Positions 18,759-28,741 of a stretch of 64,000 nucleotides of DNA are shown in pieces; the first letter of the stretch is position 1, and every line of letters begins with the position of its first letter. The notes beneath the pieces are model-generated. The model saw only the letters and a program-made list of their open reading frames with translations. It did no database searches and was not told the DNA's origin. Source of the stretch: Geobacter sp. FeAm09 (GTDB taxonomy: Bacteria > Desulfobacterota > Desulfuromonadia > Geobacterales > Pseudopelobacteraceae); the NCBI RefSeq assembly GCF_008330225.1, contig NZ_CP042466.1, forward strand, positions 2,350,001 to 2,414,000, in the 5' to 3' direction. The translations under genes and the position numbers were made by a program.

Positions 18759-20099
18759 TCACTCCAGCACAATCCTTTCGAGGAAAGAGGTATCGATGTT
18801 TCCCTCGATGAAATCCTTGTTCGCCATAATCCGCTTGTGGAAGAAGATGGTGGTCTTGATTCCTTCGATGATATATTCGTCAAGGGCCCGCGACATGCGC
18901 CGGATGGCGTCTTCGCGCGTTTCGGCGTGGACGATCAGCTTGGCGATCATGGAGTCGTAGTACGGCACCACGGAGTATTGGTCATAGACGAAGGAATCCA
19001 CCCGCACCCCCAGCCCTCCCGGCGGATGGTAGGCCGTGATCTTGCCGGGACAGGGTGTGAATTTGAGCGGGTCCTCGGCGTTGATGCGGCACTCGATGGC
19101 ATGACCGCTGATCTTGATATCCTCCTGTTTGTACCGAAGGGGCACGCCGGCGGCGGAGAGGATCTGCTCCCGGACGATATCGACGCCGGTCACCATCTCG
19201 GTCACCGGGTGTTCGACCTGTACGCGGGTATTCATTTCCATGAAATAGAAATTGTTTTGCTTATCGACCAGGAACTCCACCGTCCCGACGCTGTTGTAGC
19301 CGACGGCGGCGGCGGCCTTGACGGCGGCGGTCCCCATGGCTTCGCGAATCTCGGGAGTGAGTACCGTCGAGGGCGCTTCCTCGATCAGCTTCTGATGGCG
19401 GCGCTGAATGGAGCAGTCACGCTCTCCCAAATGGATGACGTGACCGTGTTTGTCGGCCAGGATCTGAATCTCCACATGGCGCGGCCGTTCGCAGTATTTT
19501 TCGATGTACACCTCGGGATTGCCGAAACCGGCCTGGGCCTCGGCGCGAGCCGTGGCAAAGGCGTTGGACAGGGCTGCCTGGGAATGGACGATCTTCATCC
19601 CCCTCCCCCCGCCGCCGGCGGTTGCCTTGATGATCACCGGAAAACCGATCTTCTTGGCGATCTTGACCGCATCATCGACCGTTTTCACCCCTTCCTTGGT
19701 ACCGGGCAGGATCGGCACGCCGTGCTTGATAACCGCCTGGCGGGCACTGATCTTGTCGCCCATGATCCGCATGCTTTCGGGGCTGGGGCCGATGAACGTG
19801 ATGCCGCATTTCTCGCAGACTTCGGCAAAATTGGCGTTTTCGGAGAGAAATCCGTAGCCGGGATGGATCGCTTCGGCATCGGTCAGTTCTGCGGCGCTGA
19901 TGATGGCGTTGATATTGAGGTAGCTCTGCGCGCTGGACGCCGGGCCGATGCAGACGCTTTCGTCCGCCAGCTTCACATGGAGCGAGTTGCTGTCGGCCTG
20001 GGAATAGACCGCAACGGTCTTGATGCCCAGCTCTTTGCAGGCCCGGATCACGCGGATGGCGATCTCGCCACGATTGGCGATGAGAACTTTATGGAACAT
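18759..20099 (-). CDS. accC: Acetyl-CoA carboxylase, biotin carboxylase subunit
   Basis: 446 residues, the standard length. The N-terminal [19 protein letters not shown], the ATP-grasp glycine-rich loop [12 protein letters not shown], the [15 protein letters not shown] region and [14 protein letters not shown] are all intact. It carboxylates biotin on AccB with ATP and bicarbonate, the first half of malonyl-CoA formation. It lies 30 bp downstream of accB and 4 bp upstream of gcvH. Confidence 0.97.
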   Translation of the reverse strand: MFHKVLIANRGEIAIRVIRACKELGIKTVAVYSQADSNSLHVKLADESVCIGPASSAQSYLNINAIISAAELTDAEAIHPGYGFLSENANFAEVCEKCGITFIGPSPESMRIMGDKISARQAVIKHGVPILPGTKEGVKTVDDAVKIAKKIGFPVIIKATAGGGGRGMKIVHSQAALSNAFATARAEAQAGFGNPEVYIEKYCERPRHVEIQILADKHGHVIHLGERDCSIQRRHQKLIEEAPSTVLTPEIREAMGTAAVKAAAAVGYNSVGTVEFLVDKQNNFYFMEMNTRVQVEHPVTEMVTGVDIVREQILSAAGVPLRYKQEDIKISGHAIECRINAEDPLKFTPCPGKITAYHPPGGLGVRVDSFVYDQYSVVPYYDSMIAKLIVHAETREDAIRRMSRALDEYIIEGIKTTIFFHKRIMANKDFIEGNIDTSFLERIVLE

Positions 20100-20129
20100 G
20101 GAGGTTAACCCCTTGAGCTGAAATAAGAT

Positions 20130-20603
20130 TTAGATTTTCTCGACGACAAACAACGCATCCCCGAATTCCACCGGCTGGGCGTTCTCTTTGCATATCTTGA
20201 CAATCTTGCAGCGGTACTCAGCCTCGATCTCGTTCATCAGCTTCATGGCTTCGACGATGCACAGGACCTGCCCCTTTTCAACGACCTGCCCAACCTCTGC
20301 GTAGGGAGCGGCATCAGGTGCGGGCGCCCGGTAGAAGGTCCCCACAATGGGTGAGTTGACGGTTTCCCCGGCTTCGGCAGGTGCGGCGGCAGGCGCAGCA
20401 GCAACGGGTGCGGCGGCAGCGGCAACGGGAGCCTGCTGCTGCGGGGCTGCATACGCCTGGGGAGCGGGTGCCGCGACGGTGACGTATTCGGTCTTGGGAC
20501 CGCGGCGGATGACGACCTTTTCATCGGAGTTGTCCATCTCGAACTCGGTAATATCCGTCTCGGTAATCATCTTTATCAGTACTTTCAGGTCTTTGATGTC
20601 CAT
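20130..20603 (-). CDS. accB: Biotin carboxyl carrier protein of acetyl-CoA carboxylase
   Basis: 157 residues from the ATG at 20603 (MDIKDLKVLIKMITE), with AAGGAG 7 nt upstream; a GTG one codon earlier is less likely. The N-terminal interaction region is followed by an Ala/Pro/Gln-rich flexible linker. The biotinyl domain carries the modified lysine in VEAMKLMNEIEA, and the protruding-thumb sequence TFYRAPAPDAAPY is typical of AccB. The gene order is peptidase-accB-accC; the efp gene often found in this position in other bacteria is missing. Confidence 0.96.
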   Translation of the reverse strand: MDIKDLKVLIKMITETDITEFEMDNSDEKVVIRRGPKTEYVTVAAPAPQAYAAPQQQAPVAAAAAPVAAAPAAAPAEAGETVNSPIVGTFYRAPAPDAAPYAEVGQVVEKGQVLCIVEAMKLMNEIEAEYRCKIVKICKENAQPVEFGDALFVVEKI

Positions 20604-20669
20604 CACGCTTCTCCTTTGAATACAGTTTCATGGTGCCGGGGAAATACGCCCCCCGGTAATATGGTGATA

Positions 20670-21755
20670 CTACAAAAGGTACAGATCCTTTGGCGTTCCG
20701 GTCAGCACCCGGCAACCGCCGGCAGTGACGGCGACCGTGTCCTCGATCCTGACGCCGCCGAAACCGGGGATATAAATCCCCGGCTCGATGGTGAAGACCA
20801 TCCCCTCGGCTGCGACGGCCTCGCTGCGGGGGGAGAGCACCGGCTTTTCATGGATCTCCAGGCCGACGCCATGCCCCAGCCCATGCCCGAAGTAGTCGCC
20901 GTAGCCGCATTCCCGTATGTACTCCCGCGCCACGGCATCCAGCTCCTTGCAGGGGATGCCGGGTTTGACCGCGGCTATGGCCATGTCGTGGGCGGTCCTG
21001 ACGATTTCGTGGATGGCCCGTTGCCGCTCGTCCAGATCGCCTATGGCCACGGTGACCGTCTCGTCGGAATAATAGCCGTCCTTGACGGCGCCGAAGTCGA
21101 TCGTTACCAACTCGCCGGCCTGGAGCGCCTTTCCGGAAGCGATACCATGGGGCATGGCGCCACGCACTCCCGAGGCGACGATAAAGTCGAAGGCCCTGCC
21201 GTCCGCACCGCGGCGGCGCATCTCCATTTCCAGCTCCAGGGCGACCTCGGCCTCTTTGACGCCCGGTTTCAGGAGCGGCCTGATCGCCATGAGGGCAGCG
21301 GACGAAAGGGCCGCCACCTCGGAAAGCCGCTGCAGTTCATCGGCATCCTTGCAGCAACGGATATCATCCAACTCGCCGCCGAGGGCCACCAGTTCGTGGC
21401 CGGCCAGGGCCGTGGACAACGATTTGAAAAACGCCACCGTGGTGTGGGCGGCCTCGAAGCCCATTCGCGAAAAACCGTGCTCTTTCACCAGGGCGGCGAT
21501 GGTCTCCAGCTTGGCGGTGAATTCCCGGACCTCCGCGTCCCACACCTCGCCGGATGCCTGGGTGGTGTAGCGCGAATCGCAAAGAAACCACCCCCGGTCC
21601 CGCGTCAGCAGCAGAGCACCTTCCGTCCCCGTGAAGCCGCACAGGTAACGGATGTTGTGCAGATTCGTGAACAGGATGCAATCCAGCGAATGATCTTCAA
21701 AGAGCCGAGCCAGATGCGAGCGCCTGTTTTTTAGCATAAATGAAACCACCATCAC
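20670..21755 (-). CDS. Xaa-Pro aminopeptidase (M24B family)
   Basis: About 355-361 residues. The N-terminal creatinase-like domain starts near MLKNRRSHLARLFED. The C-terminal pita-bread domain has the metal ligands in TIDFGAVKDGYYSDET, the histidine in GHGLGHGVGLEIHE, and the glutamates in FTIEPGIYIP and GVRIEDT. It removes N-terminal residues ahead of proline in cytoplasmic peptides. The start is unsure: GTG at 21755, ATG at 21752 or ATG at 21737, none with a clear Shine-Dalgarno. The last matches typical family N-termini. It belongs to the aroC-gcvH operon. Confidence 0.92.
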   Translation of the reverse strand: MMVVSFMLKNRRSHLARLFEDHSLDCILFTNLHNIRYLCGFTGTEGALLLTRDRGWFLCDSRYTTQASGEVWDAEVREFTAKLETIAALVKEHGFSRMGFEAAHTTVAFFKSLSTALAGHELVALGGELDDIRCCKDADELQRLSEVAALSSAALMAIRPLLKPGVKEAEVALELEMEMRRRGADGRAFDFIVASGVRGAMPHGIASGKALQAGELVTIDFGAVKDGYYSDETVTVAIGDLDERQRAIHEIVRTAHDMAIAAVKPGIPCKELDAVAREYIRECGYGDYFGHGLGHGVGLEIHEKPVLSPRSEAVAAEGMVFTIEPGIYIPGFGGVRIEDTVAVTAGGCRVLTGTPKDLYLL

Positions 21756-21821
21756 AAACAGTTTTTGAATAATCGGCAGCAGCTTTTGTCGATAGGGGGA
21801 CGAGGCGAAGAACCGGGCGGA

Positions 21822-22259
21822 CTAGGAGTTTTTACCATAACTAAACAGGGCGCGCAAGCCGAGCAGATAACTGTCGCGGCCAAAGCCGCAAATCTGCCCC
21901 ACCGCCAGTGCGGCGGTCAGGCTCCGCTGGCGGAACTCTTCGCGGCGATGGATGTTGGAAAGATGGACTTCCACAAAGGGAAGTCCCACCGCCGCCAGCG
22001 CGTCGCGAATGGCGACGCTGGTGTGGGTGTAGGCCGCCGGGTTGATGACGATGCCGTCGTAGCGCCCCGCGCACTCCTGAATGGCGTCGATCAGCGCCCC
22101 TTCCGAGTTCGACTGCATGAAGGCCACGGTGCACCCCAGTTCGGCGGCCAGGTGTTCAAGGGAAGCGTTTATCTCGTCCAGGGTCGTGGACCCATAGACC
22201 GCCGGCTCGCGGCGACCGAGCAGGTTGAGATTGGGACCATGCAGAACAAGGATTTTCAT
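21822..22259 (-). CDS. aroQ: 3-dehydroquinate dehydratase, type II
   Basis: 145 residues from the ATG at 22259 ([19 protein letters not shown]). The catalytic tyrosine is in the [11 protein letters not shown] loop, [10 protein letters not shown] holds the substrate-binding asparagine, and [14 protein letters not shown] carries the catalytic histidine. It dehydrates 3-dehydroquinate in the shikimate pathway. The start lies 2 bp after the roadblock-protein stop. The frame extends back to 22958 but only through neighbouring genes. Confidence 0.95.
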   Translation of the reverse strand: MKILVLHGPNLNLLGRREPAVYGSTTLDEINASLEHLAAELGCTVAFMQSNSEGALIDAIQECAGRYDGIVINPAAYTHTSVAIRDALAAVGLPFVEVHLSNIHRREEFRQRSLTAALAVGQICGFGRDSYLLGLRALFSYGKNS

Positions 22260-22261
22260 GG

Positions 22262-22624
22262 CTAGGCCAACTCCCGGGCCAGGTCGTAGGCCTTGAGGCG
22301 CAGCAGGTAGCGCCCCTTGCCGAAGTTGCCGTCCTTGGCCATGATCAGGACCGCAAACAGATCCTCGTTCAGGACGCGAAACGCCACCCGCGTCTGGTTG
22401 GTGGTGATGGCAACCTCCTCCATGGCGCCGGCCTTGACGAGTTCGGCGGCCCGCTTGATTTCCTTGAGAACCGTCGCATACTCCACCGCCAGGGATTGGA
22501 GATCGAATTCGGACTGGGGAACCATGATCTCGTCGATGGAGATGCCGTCGTAGGCCATGATCACCGCCGCCAGAGCGCCTTCGACGTTCCCGACGATATC
22601 TCGCAAGGTATCCCTTATCGACAT
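22262..22624 (-). CDS. Roadblock/LC7 domain protein (MglB-like)
   Basis: 120 residues, one Roadblock/LC7 domain: [23 protein letters not shown] at the start (first 20 residues shown in [20 protein letters not shown]), then a central helix with [18 protein letters not shown] and a last strand [15 protein letters not shown]. Such proteins dimerise and often act as GTPase-activating partners of small Ras-like GTPases such as MglA. No GTPase gene is visible in the window. AGGAGG lies 8 nt upstream of the start, which overlaps the preceding TPR gene by 10 bp, so the two are probably made together. Its place between aro genes is odd but looks like stable operon structure rather than insertion. Confidence 0.88.
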   Translation of the reverse strand: MSIRDTLRDIVGNVEGALAAVIMAYDGISIDEIMVPQSEFDLQSLAVEYATVLKEIKRAAELVKAGAMEEVAITTNQTRVAFRVLNEDLFAVLIMAKDGNFGKGRYLLRLKAYDLARELA

Positions 22625-23592
22625 GCTTTGATCCTCCTGATGTTCTCAAGCCACCCCTCAAGGGTTTCAAGGGCATTGTCGGCCTCTCCCCGTGGCTTGA
22701 GGCCCGTATCGGCAACCGCAGCCGCCGCTGGAGGCGCATCGAAGCGCACCTCGTCGGAATCGCCGTACTCTGGGGACTCGACGTCGTCGGAAACCGCCGG
22801 GGCGTCACCTCCCCACGGCTCGGCCCCGCCCGCCCCGGCGGCCGAAAGTTCGGCGACCCGCGCCAGTGCGGCGCGATTCGCAGGGTCGTCGGCAAGGATG
22901 GTCTGATAGATGGCGAGCGCCTTTGCCACAAACCCCTGCTGAACGTAAAGCTCGGCAAGGGTCGTCGTGGAAAGCGGATCGTGGTGCGCGGCCGCGGCCG
23001 GTTCCGGCTCCGTTTCGCCGCCGGCGGGCAGCTCTTCTATCAGGTTGCTTTCATCCAACTCCAGGACTTCCAGGTCCTCGATGATCTCCTCTTCGGCGTC
23101 AAAGGGGACGAATGCGGAATCAGGATGCTCGGGCTGGGCAGCCGGGCTCGCGGCGGCTGGCGCGAATCCGCCGACGGCACGGCCGATGGCCTCCAGTTCG
23201 ATGCGGCATTCTTCGTCGTCGGGGTTCAGGTCCAGCACGGTGCTCAAGGCCCTGATGGCGGCGGGTTCGTTTCCCGAGCCGGCGTAAAGCCGCCCCAGCA
23301 GCTTCAGGGAATCCCTGTCCTCCGGCACCGCCGCAACGACCAGCTCCAACGCCGAACGGCACTCGTCCGTCAACCCCTTGTCATGGCAGGCCAGGGCCAG
23401 GGCGCGCTGGCCGGCGACATGCCCCGGATGCTTCGCCACCCCTTTCCGGGCGACATGGAGCGCATCGTCCGTCAGGCCGACCTTGAGGTAGATCTCCGCC
23501 AGTCGGGCAAAGCAGAAAGAATCGGGGTTTGCCGCAAGGCGCTCCTCGTATGCCTTGATCTCCGTCCAGAATGACCCGCTGTCCTGCTGCAT
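22615..23592 (-). CDS. TPR-repeat protein
   Basis: 325 residues from the ATG at 23592 ([20 protein letters not shown]). Three to four tetratricopeptide repeats occupy residues 10-130 ([39 protein letters not shown]). An acidic low-complexity stretch follows ([19 protein letters not shown]), then one more TPR ([19 protein letters not shown]) and an Ala-rich tail. No signal peptide is seen, so it is a cytoplasmic scaffold. It lies 2 bp after aroB and overlaps the roadblock gene by 10 bp. A TPR/Roadblock pair suggests a polarity or motility-type complex, which is inference. Confidence 0.88.
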   Translation of the reverse strand: MQQDSGSFWTEIKAYEERLAANPDSFCFARLAEIYLKVGLTDDALHVARKGVAKHPGHVAGQRALALACHDKGLTDECRSALELVVAAVPEDRDSLKLLGRLYAGSGNEPAAIRALSTVLDLNPDDEECRIELEAIGRAVGGFAPAAASPAAQPEHPDSAFVPFDAEEEIIEDLEVLELDESNLIEELPAGGETEPEPAAAAHHDPLSTTTLAELYVQQGFVAKALAIYQTILADDPANRAALARVAELSAAGAGGAEPWGGDAPAVSDDVESPEYGDSDEVRFDAPPAAAAVADTGLKPRGEADNALETLEGWLENIRRIKACR

Positions 23593-23594
23593 GA

Positions 23595-24674
23595 TCACAC
23601 CCCCAGCCCGCTTAACGCAAGTAATTCTTCCGGTGAAAGTTGTGCAACGGTATACTTGCCGATCCCCTGATTGCAGATGAAGTTGATGGCCCCCGCCCGG
23701 CTCTTTTTGTCTTTGTGCAAGGCATCCAGCAGCCGCGCCCGCTCGACCGCCGGCGGCGTGACGGATAATCCGAGGCTGCCGAGAAGCGCCGTTATCCTGG
23801 CCACATCGCCATCGCCGCATTCCCCCCGCAGGGCGCAGATACGCGCCGCCAGCACCATGCCGATCGCCACCGCTTCGCCATGCACCAGGCTGCGGTAGCC
23901 GGCCTGGGTTTCCAGGGCATGCCCCAGCGTATGGCCGTAATTGAGCGCCTCGCGCAGGCCGGCCTCTTTTTCGTCAAGCTCGACCACCTGGGCCTTCAAT
24001 TCGCAACAGCGGCGGATAATCGCCATGAGACACGCACGCTCCATCGCCAAAAGCGCGTCCACGTGGTGCTCCAGATATTCGAAAAAAGGCCCGTCGATGG
24101 CGACGCCGTACTTGACGACCTCGGCAAGGCCGGCGCGATATTCACGTTGCGGCAGCGTCGTCAGGGTGTCCACGTCGATGAGCACCAACCGGGGCTGGTA
24201 AAAGGCGCCGATCAGGTTCTTGCCCTGGGGGTGGTCGATGGCGGTCTTGCCGCCGACGCTGCTGTCCACCTGGGCCAAGAGGGTCGTCGGCACCTGGACG
24301 AACGGTATGCCGCGCATGAACGTCGCCGCGGCGAAACCGGCCAGGTCGCCCACCACGCCGCCGCCGAGGGCGACTATGAACGATTTCCGGTCCATGCCCG
24401 CCGCGATCAGGGCGTCGTAGACACTACCCAGCGTGGCGGCATTCTTGAACTCTTCGCCATCGGGCATTTCGATCAGCGTGACCGGATAGCCGGCATCGGC
24501 CAGTGAGCGGCGTACCGTATCGCCGTACAGGGCATTCACCGTCGGATTCGTGATGATCGCCGCCCGGCCGGTCAGCCCCTGGGAGGAGCAGCTTTGCCCA
24601 AGCGTCGGCAGCGAGCCGCTTCCGATCCGGATGTCGTACCTGCTTTCCCCCAGGCTGACGGTCACTACGCTCAC
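23595..24674 (-). CDS. aroB: 3-dehydroquinate synthase
   Basis: 359 residues. The NAD-binding and active-site segments ALGGGVVGDLAGFAAATFMRG (shown in part: ALGGGVVGDLAGFAA), PTTLLAQVDSSVGGKTAID and NYGHTLGHALET are all present, with zinc ligands Glu, His and His. It converts DAHP to 3-dehydroquinate. It starts at a GTG that overlaps the aroK stop (GTGA). Confidence 0.96.
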   Translation of the reverse strand: MSVVTVSLGESRYDIRIGSGSLPTLGQSCSSQGLTGRAAIITNPTVNALYGDTVRRSLADAGYPVTLIEMPDGEEFKNAATLGSVYDALIAAGMDRKSFIVALGGGVVGDLAGFAAATFMRGIPFVQVPTTLLAQVDSSVGGKTAIDHPQGKNLIGAFYQPRLVLIDVDTLTTLPQREYRAGLAEVVKYGVAIDGPFFEYLEHHVDALLAMERACLMAIIRRCCELKAQVVELDEKEAGLREALNYGHTLGHALETQAGYRSLVHGEAVAIGMVLAARICALRGECGDGDVARITALLGSLGLSVTPPAVERARLLDALHKDKKSRAGAINFICNQGIGKYTVAQLSPEELLALSGLGV

Positions 24675-25189
24675 GCTGCCAAACCCCTTAAATACCCCAG
24701 AATCACTGCCGCCACATCTTCCACGGATTTCCCATCCGTGTCAATTCTAATATCGGCGTCGCCATAAAATTGTTCCCGCTGCTCCATGAGCAGCTTTGCG
24801 CGTTTTGCCGGGTCGTCGCCGGCATACAGCGGCCGGTCCCGGGCGCCGGAAAGACGCTCCATGATCAGCTCAAACGGGGCGGTCAGATTGACCACCACCC
24901 CGGATGCCCGCATCAGGGCACGGTTTGCCTCGGCAATGACCGCACCGCCGCCGGTGGCGATCACCGCCTTTCCCCGGCGCAGGGCTTGCTCCAGGCACGC
25001 ACTCTCCAGGACGCGGAAGGCCGCCTCCCCGTCCTTGGCAAAGATTTCGTTGATGGAGCGGCCCGCCAGGGCGACAACCTCGGCATCCAGATCGATGAAG
25101 GGGCACGCGAGCCTGGCGGCCAGCAGCCGCCCGACACTGCTTTTGCCCGCCCCCATGAAGCCGGTGAGGATGAGCGGCCGGTCAAGCAT
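24671..25189 (-). CDS. aroK: Shikimate kinase
   Basis: 172 residues from the ATG at 25189 ([20 protein letters not shown]). The Walker A loop is GFMGAGKS, the shikimate-binding aspartate is in FIDLDAEV, and ATGGGAV and RDRPLY (lid arginine) follow. It phosphorylates shikimate with ATP. It overlaps aroC by 8 bp and aroB by 4 bp. The frame is open back to 25366 inside aroC; that extension is not coding. Confidence 0.95.
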   Translation of the reverse strand: MLDRPLILTGFMGAGKSSVGRLLAARLACPFIDLDAEVVALAGRSINEIFAKDGEAAFRVLESACLEQALRRGKAVIATGGGAVIAEANRALMRASGVVVNLTAPFELIMERLSGARDRPLYAGDDPAKRAKLLMEQREQFYGDADIRIDTDGKSVEDVAAVILGYLRGLAA

Positions 25190-26369
25190 TGCGTATCTGC
25201 ACCCGATACCCCTCATAGTTGCGCCGGACCTCGGTGATGGAATCGCCGCCGAATTTTTCCAGGAAAGCATTGGCGATCTCGATGGCCACGACCGCCTCGG
25301 CCACCACCAGGGCCGCCGGCACGGCACAGGTGTCGGAGCGTTCCACCGCCGCCTCGTAGGGCTCATAGGTCTGCATATCCACGGAGCGGAGCGGTTTGTA
25401 GAGAGTCGGAATCGGCTTCATGGCCGCCCTGAGCACGATGGTTTCACCGTTGGACATGCCCCCCTCGATGCCGCCGGCGTTGTTGGTCGGGCGATAATAG
25501 GCGGTGGCGGCTCCCTGGCCGGGACGCTCCCCGTCCCGGAACAGTTCGTCGTGCACGCGGGACCCCGGACGGCGGGCGGCGTCGAAACCGATGCCCACCT
25601 CGACCCCCTTGATGGCCTGGATACTCATGAGCGCCATGGCCAGGCGGGCATCCAGCTTGCGATCCCACTGGACATGGCTGCCAAGGCCGGGAGGCACGCC
25701 GATGACCTGCACCTCCACCACCCCTCCCAGGGTATCGCCATCGGCCTTGGTGAAGTCGATCAGGCGCTTCATTTCCACCTCCGCTTCGCGGTCGCAGCAG
25801 AAGAGCTCCGACTGCGCGGCCACACCCCACAATTCCTCCAGCGGCCGGTCGGGCTGCTGCGCCGCGATCCCCCCCACCTCGGTCACGAATCCGCCGACCG
25901 TAATGCCGAACTCGCGCAGCAAGGCCTTCGCCACGGCGCCCACGGCAACGCGCACGGCCGTTTCGCGGGCGCTGGAGCGCTCCAGGATATTGCGCACATC
26001 ATCGTGTCCGTACTTCAGCGCCCCGGTCAGGTCGGCATGTCCGGGCCGGGGACGGGTCACCGCACCGCCCTCCTCCCGATGCTCCGCCAAGGGCGACATC
26101 TTCTCCTGCCAGTTTTCCCAGTCGCGGTTGCGCACCACCAGCGTCACCGGGGACCCTAGGGTTTCACCCCAGCGTACGCCCGACAGAATGGCAGCCGTAT
26201 CCGTTTCGATCTTCATCCGGTCGCCGCGGCCGTAACCTTGCTGGCGACGCGCCAAGTCCCGGTTGATGCCGTCGGCGGCAAGCCGGGCCCCGGCCGGAAG
26301 ACCTTCGATAATGGCCGTCAGTTGCGGCCCATGGGATTCTCCCGCGGTCAGGTAGCGGAACACACTCAC
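25182..26369 (-). CDS. aroC: Chorismate synthase
   Basis: 395 residues ([20 protein letters not shown]). The FMN-binding and active-site segments [40 protein letters not shown] and [17 protein letters not shown] are intact. It makes chorismate from EPSP using reduced FMN. The start is a GTG at 26369 with GGGAGG 7 nt upstream. It is the first gene of the ten-gene operon ending at gcvH. Confidence 0.96.
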   Translation of the reverse strand: MSVFRYLTAGESHGPQLTAIIEGLPAGARLAADGINRDLARRQQGYGRGDRMKIETDTAAILSGVRWGETLGSPVTLVVRNRDWENWQEKMSPLAEHREEGGAVTRPRPGHADLTGALKYGHDDVRNILERSSARETAVRVAVGAVAKALLREFGITVGGFVTEVGGIAAQQPDRPLEELWGVAAQSELFCCDREAEVEMKRLIDFTKADGDTLGGVVEVQVIGVPPGLGSHVQWDRKLDARLAMALMSIQAIKGVEVGIGFDAARRPGSRVHDELFRDGERPGQGAATAYYRPTNNAGGIEGGMSNGETIVLRAAMKPIPTLYKPLRSVDMQTYEPYEAAVERSDTCAVPAALVVAEAVVAIEIANAFLEKFGGDSITEVRRNYEGYRVQIRNA

Positions 26370-26405
26370 AAAAAGCCTCCCGTGATTCTTTGAGAAATTG
26401 CGCCT

Positions 26406-26435
26406 AAATTAGCATTTAACCCCGGCAGACGGCAA
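26406..26435 (-). promoter_or_regulatory. Probable promoter of the aroC operon
   Basis: On the minus strand TTGCCG (26430-26435), an 18-bp spacer and TAATTT (26406-26411) lie about 37 bp upstream of the aroC start. The match to consensus is moderate. The remaining 200 bp up to the CAAX-protease gene hold nothing recognisable; a 75-residue open frame there has no family features. Confidence 0.4.
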
Positions 26436-26632
26436 GGCAAAACGCAATGCGCTCCCCATGGCGGCAGCGCTCTTGTGCCGAAAAAACACCGTTCACGTGA
26501 GGCGTGACCATCGGGGGGCCGGTGAAGGTCGTGGTGCGGGGCATTCTGGAGATAGACAGGGGATCGGGAAATGGGTGTAAAACTTTTCGACAAGCCCTCT
26601 CGTCATGCGGCTGGCGCAGACGAAAGCCGCTT

Positions 26633-27328
26633 TCACCAGAAATACCACGTGCCGCTGTAGATGACATAGATGGCAAGGGCAAGGTTGGTGACCGCATGGG
26701 AGAGGATGCACTGGGCCAGGCTTCGGGTCCGGTAGAGAAGGACATTGTAGATGGCCCCCGCCATCATCCCGGCAAAGACGAAATGGTGCTCGAAACCAAA
26801 CAGCAGGACCGTCGCCAGGAAGGAGCCCCAGGTAAAGCGGCCGAGGGGGACATCTGCGAAGTGCGTATCGATGATGTAGCGGATGAGGAACGAACGCCAG
26901 AAAAGTTCCTCCATGATCGGAACGACCAGGACGGCGCCGCCAACCCTGAAGGCCGTCATGGCAAGCTGGAGCCCCCTGCCCGGCAGCAGACCGGGGTCGA
27001 ACCCCTTTGGCGCTCCGGAAGCGCCCAGCGCCCAGTCCATGCGAATCCACAATGCGAACACCAAGAGCCCCACGCCACAGGCGGCAAGGGTAACGGGTAC
27101 GTTCGCCAGATCCTTGAGCGAAATTTCCGTGTATTCTTTCCGGTACCGGTAGAGCAGAACGGCCACGGTCAGGGCCTTTACCGGATAGAGATAGTAGAGG
27201 GAGGTTTCGGCGAGATGCACGACGCCTTTGTCTGCGCCCAGGCGCAGGAGTTCATCGAGGCCGATGAACGCCATGAATACGGCAAAAGGCAGGTAGCGGA
27301 CAAAGGCCGCGGTGCGCGGTAGGGTCAC
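26633..27328 (-). CDS. CAAX-protease-related membrane protein of the exosortase system
   Basis: 231 residues with about six to eight membrane segments. The CPBP/Abi protease motifs are visible: EELFWRSFLIR (EExxxR), FGFEHHFVFAGMMAG and CILSHAVTNLALA, with putative metal or catalytic Glu and His residues. A family of this kind (CAAX prenyl protease-related) is known to travel with PEP-CTERM/exosortase genes, and the neighbours here fit. Its role is unproven. The GTG start overlaps the prsR stop (GTGA), so it is coupled to prsK-prsR. Confidence 0.85.
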   Translation of the reverse strand: MTLPRTAAFVRYLPFAVFMAFIGLDELLRLGADKGVVHLAETSLYYLYPVKALTVAVLLYRYRKEYTEISLKDLANVPVTLAACGVGLLVFALWIRMDWALGASGAPKGFDPGLLPGRGLQLAMTAFRVGGAVLVVPIMEELFWRSFLIRYIIDTHFADVPLGRFTWGSFLATVLLFGFEHHFVFAGMMAGAIYNVLLYRTRSLAQCILSHAVTNLALAIYVIYSGTWYFW

Positions 27329-28728
27329 TGTTCGCCGAGCCCCGCTTCCCCTTTTCGGCCGCTGTCGATAAAATTATGTTTCTTCAACAGGTCATACAGG
27401 GTCGGCCTGCTGACCTCCAACTCCTCGGCGGCCTTCAGGATATTGCCGTGCTGGCGCTCGATGGCCGCCGAGATGACCTCCCGCTCCGCCCTGTCCCGGG
27501 CGTCCCTGAGAGACGTGACATCCCGGGGCGGTTCAGACTGGGCCGGCACACTGCTGTTGCAGCCGAGATCGGCCGGTTCGATGGCCGAGGAGTCGCTCAT
27601 GATGACCGCCCTTTGAACCCGGTTCCTCAGTTCGCGTACATTTCCCGGCCATTCATAGCCCTTGAGAAAATTTATGGCTGCCGCGCCAAAACGGCGGACC
27701 CTCTTCTTGTGTTCATCATTAAACAGCCGCAGGTAATAGTGGGCCAGCAGGAGGATATCGTCTCCCCGTTCCCGGAGCGGAGGCAGGGCAATCGTGATGA
27801 CGCCGATCCGGTAATAAAGGTCTTCCCTGAACTTTCCCTCGTTGATCGCTTTGGCAATATCCACGTTGGTGGCGCAAATCGTCCGGGCATCCACCTGGAT
27901 ATCCTCCCTGCCCCCGACCCGCTGTATGGTGCCTTCCTGAAGAAAGCGCAGCAGTTTGACCTGGAGGTTGACCGGGAGCTCGCCGATTTCATCCAGAAAA
28001 AGTGTCCCCTTATGGGCGTATTGGAGCTTCCCCTGGACCGTCGTGTGCGCGCCGGTGAAGGCCCCCTTTTCATGTCCGAAGAACTCGGACTCCAGCAGGT
28101 TTTCCGGGATCGCCCCGCAGTTGATCGGGATGAACGGGCCGCCCTTGCGGAGGCTCGCCTCCTGAATCGCGCGCGCAACCAACTCTTTTCCCGTACCGCT
28201 CTCCCCCGTTATCAGGACGGGCACATCGGACGACGCAACCTTTTTGATCGTGGTGTACACCATCTGCATTTCCGCGCATTGGCCGATGATGCCGCCGGCA
28301 ACCGTTGATTTCTGCTCCAGGGAACGCTGCAGGGTGCGATTCTGCTCTTCGATGTTGGCCAGGTGCAGGGCGCGGCCGATGATCACCTTGAGTTCGCTGA
28401 GCACCGGCGGTTTGGGGTAGAAATCGTAGGCTCCCATCTGAATGGCCTGCAAGGCGTTTTCCCGCTCGCTGTTGCCGGTCAGCATGATTATTTTGGCGTT
28501 CGGGTTGTGATCCAGCATCTCCGCGAGGCAACGAAATCCCTCTACGGAGGAATCCTCGTGGGGCGGGAGCCCCAGGTCGAGAATCACCACGCCCGGCTGA
28601 TGCTTCTTGAAGGCGGCAAGCCCCTGAGAGCCGTCACCGGCCAGCAGGATCTCGTACTCCTCGCCCAATCCCCACTTGAGCTGCTGGCGGATATCCGGGT
28701 TATCATCGACGATCAAGATATTTTCCAT
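27325..28728 (-). CDS. prsR: PEP-CTERM system sigma-54 response regulator PrsR
   Basis: 467 residues from the ATG at 28728 (MENILIVDDNPDIRQQLKWG), with AAGGA 7-8 nt upstream. A receiver domain (phospho-acceptor Asp in VVILDLGLPP, Lys in YPKPP) is followed by an AAA+ sigma-54 activator domain with GESGTGKELVARAIQ, GAFTGA and LFLDEIGELP. A Fis-type helix-turn-helix closes it (ILKAAEELEVSRPTLYDLLKK). It should activate RpoN promoters for PEP-CTERM and polysaccharide genes when phosphorylated by PrsK. One candidate -24/-12 target lies upstream of the PEP-CTERM gene at 31764. Confidence 0.93.
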   Translation of the reverse strand: MENILIVDDNPDIRQQLKWGLGEEYEILLAGDGSQGLAAFKKHQPGVVILDLGLPPHEDSSVEGFRCLAEMLDHNPNAKIIMLTGNSERENALQAIQMGAYDFYPKPPVLSELKVIIGRALHLANIEEQNRTLQRSLEQKSTVAGGIIGQCAEMQMVYTTIKKVASSDVPVLITGESGTGKELVARAIQEASLRKGGPFIPINCGAIPENLLESEFFGHEKGAFTGAHTTVQGKLQYAHKGTLFLDEIGELPVNLQVKLLRFLQEGTIQRVGGREDIQVDARTICATNVDIAKAINEGKFREDLYYRIGVITIALPPLRERGDDILLLAHYYLRLFNDEHKKRVRRFGAAAINFLKGYEWPGNVRELRNRVQRAVIMSDSSAIEPADLGCNSSVPAQSEPPRDVTSLRDARDRAEREVISAAIERQHGNILKAAEELEVSRPTLYDLLKKHNFIDSGRKGEAGLGEQ

Positions 28729-28741
28729 AGGCTGTTCCTTT

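Noticed and set aside
21822-22958. A 378-residue frame ending in AroQ
   Set aside because: The first part is the roadblock and TPR genes read in the wrong frame; the AroQ start is at 22259.
26366-26593. A 75-residue open frame upstream of aroC
   Set aside because: No Shine-Dalgarno, no domain, and it overlaps the probable aroC promoter and start.
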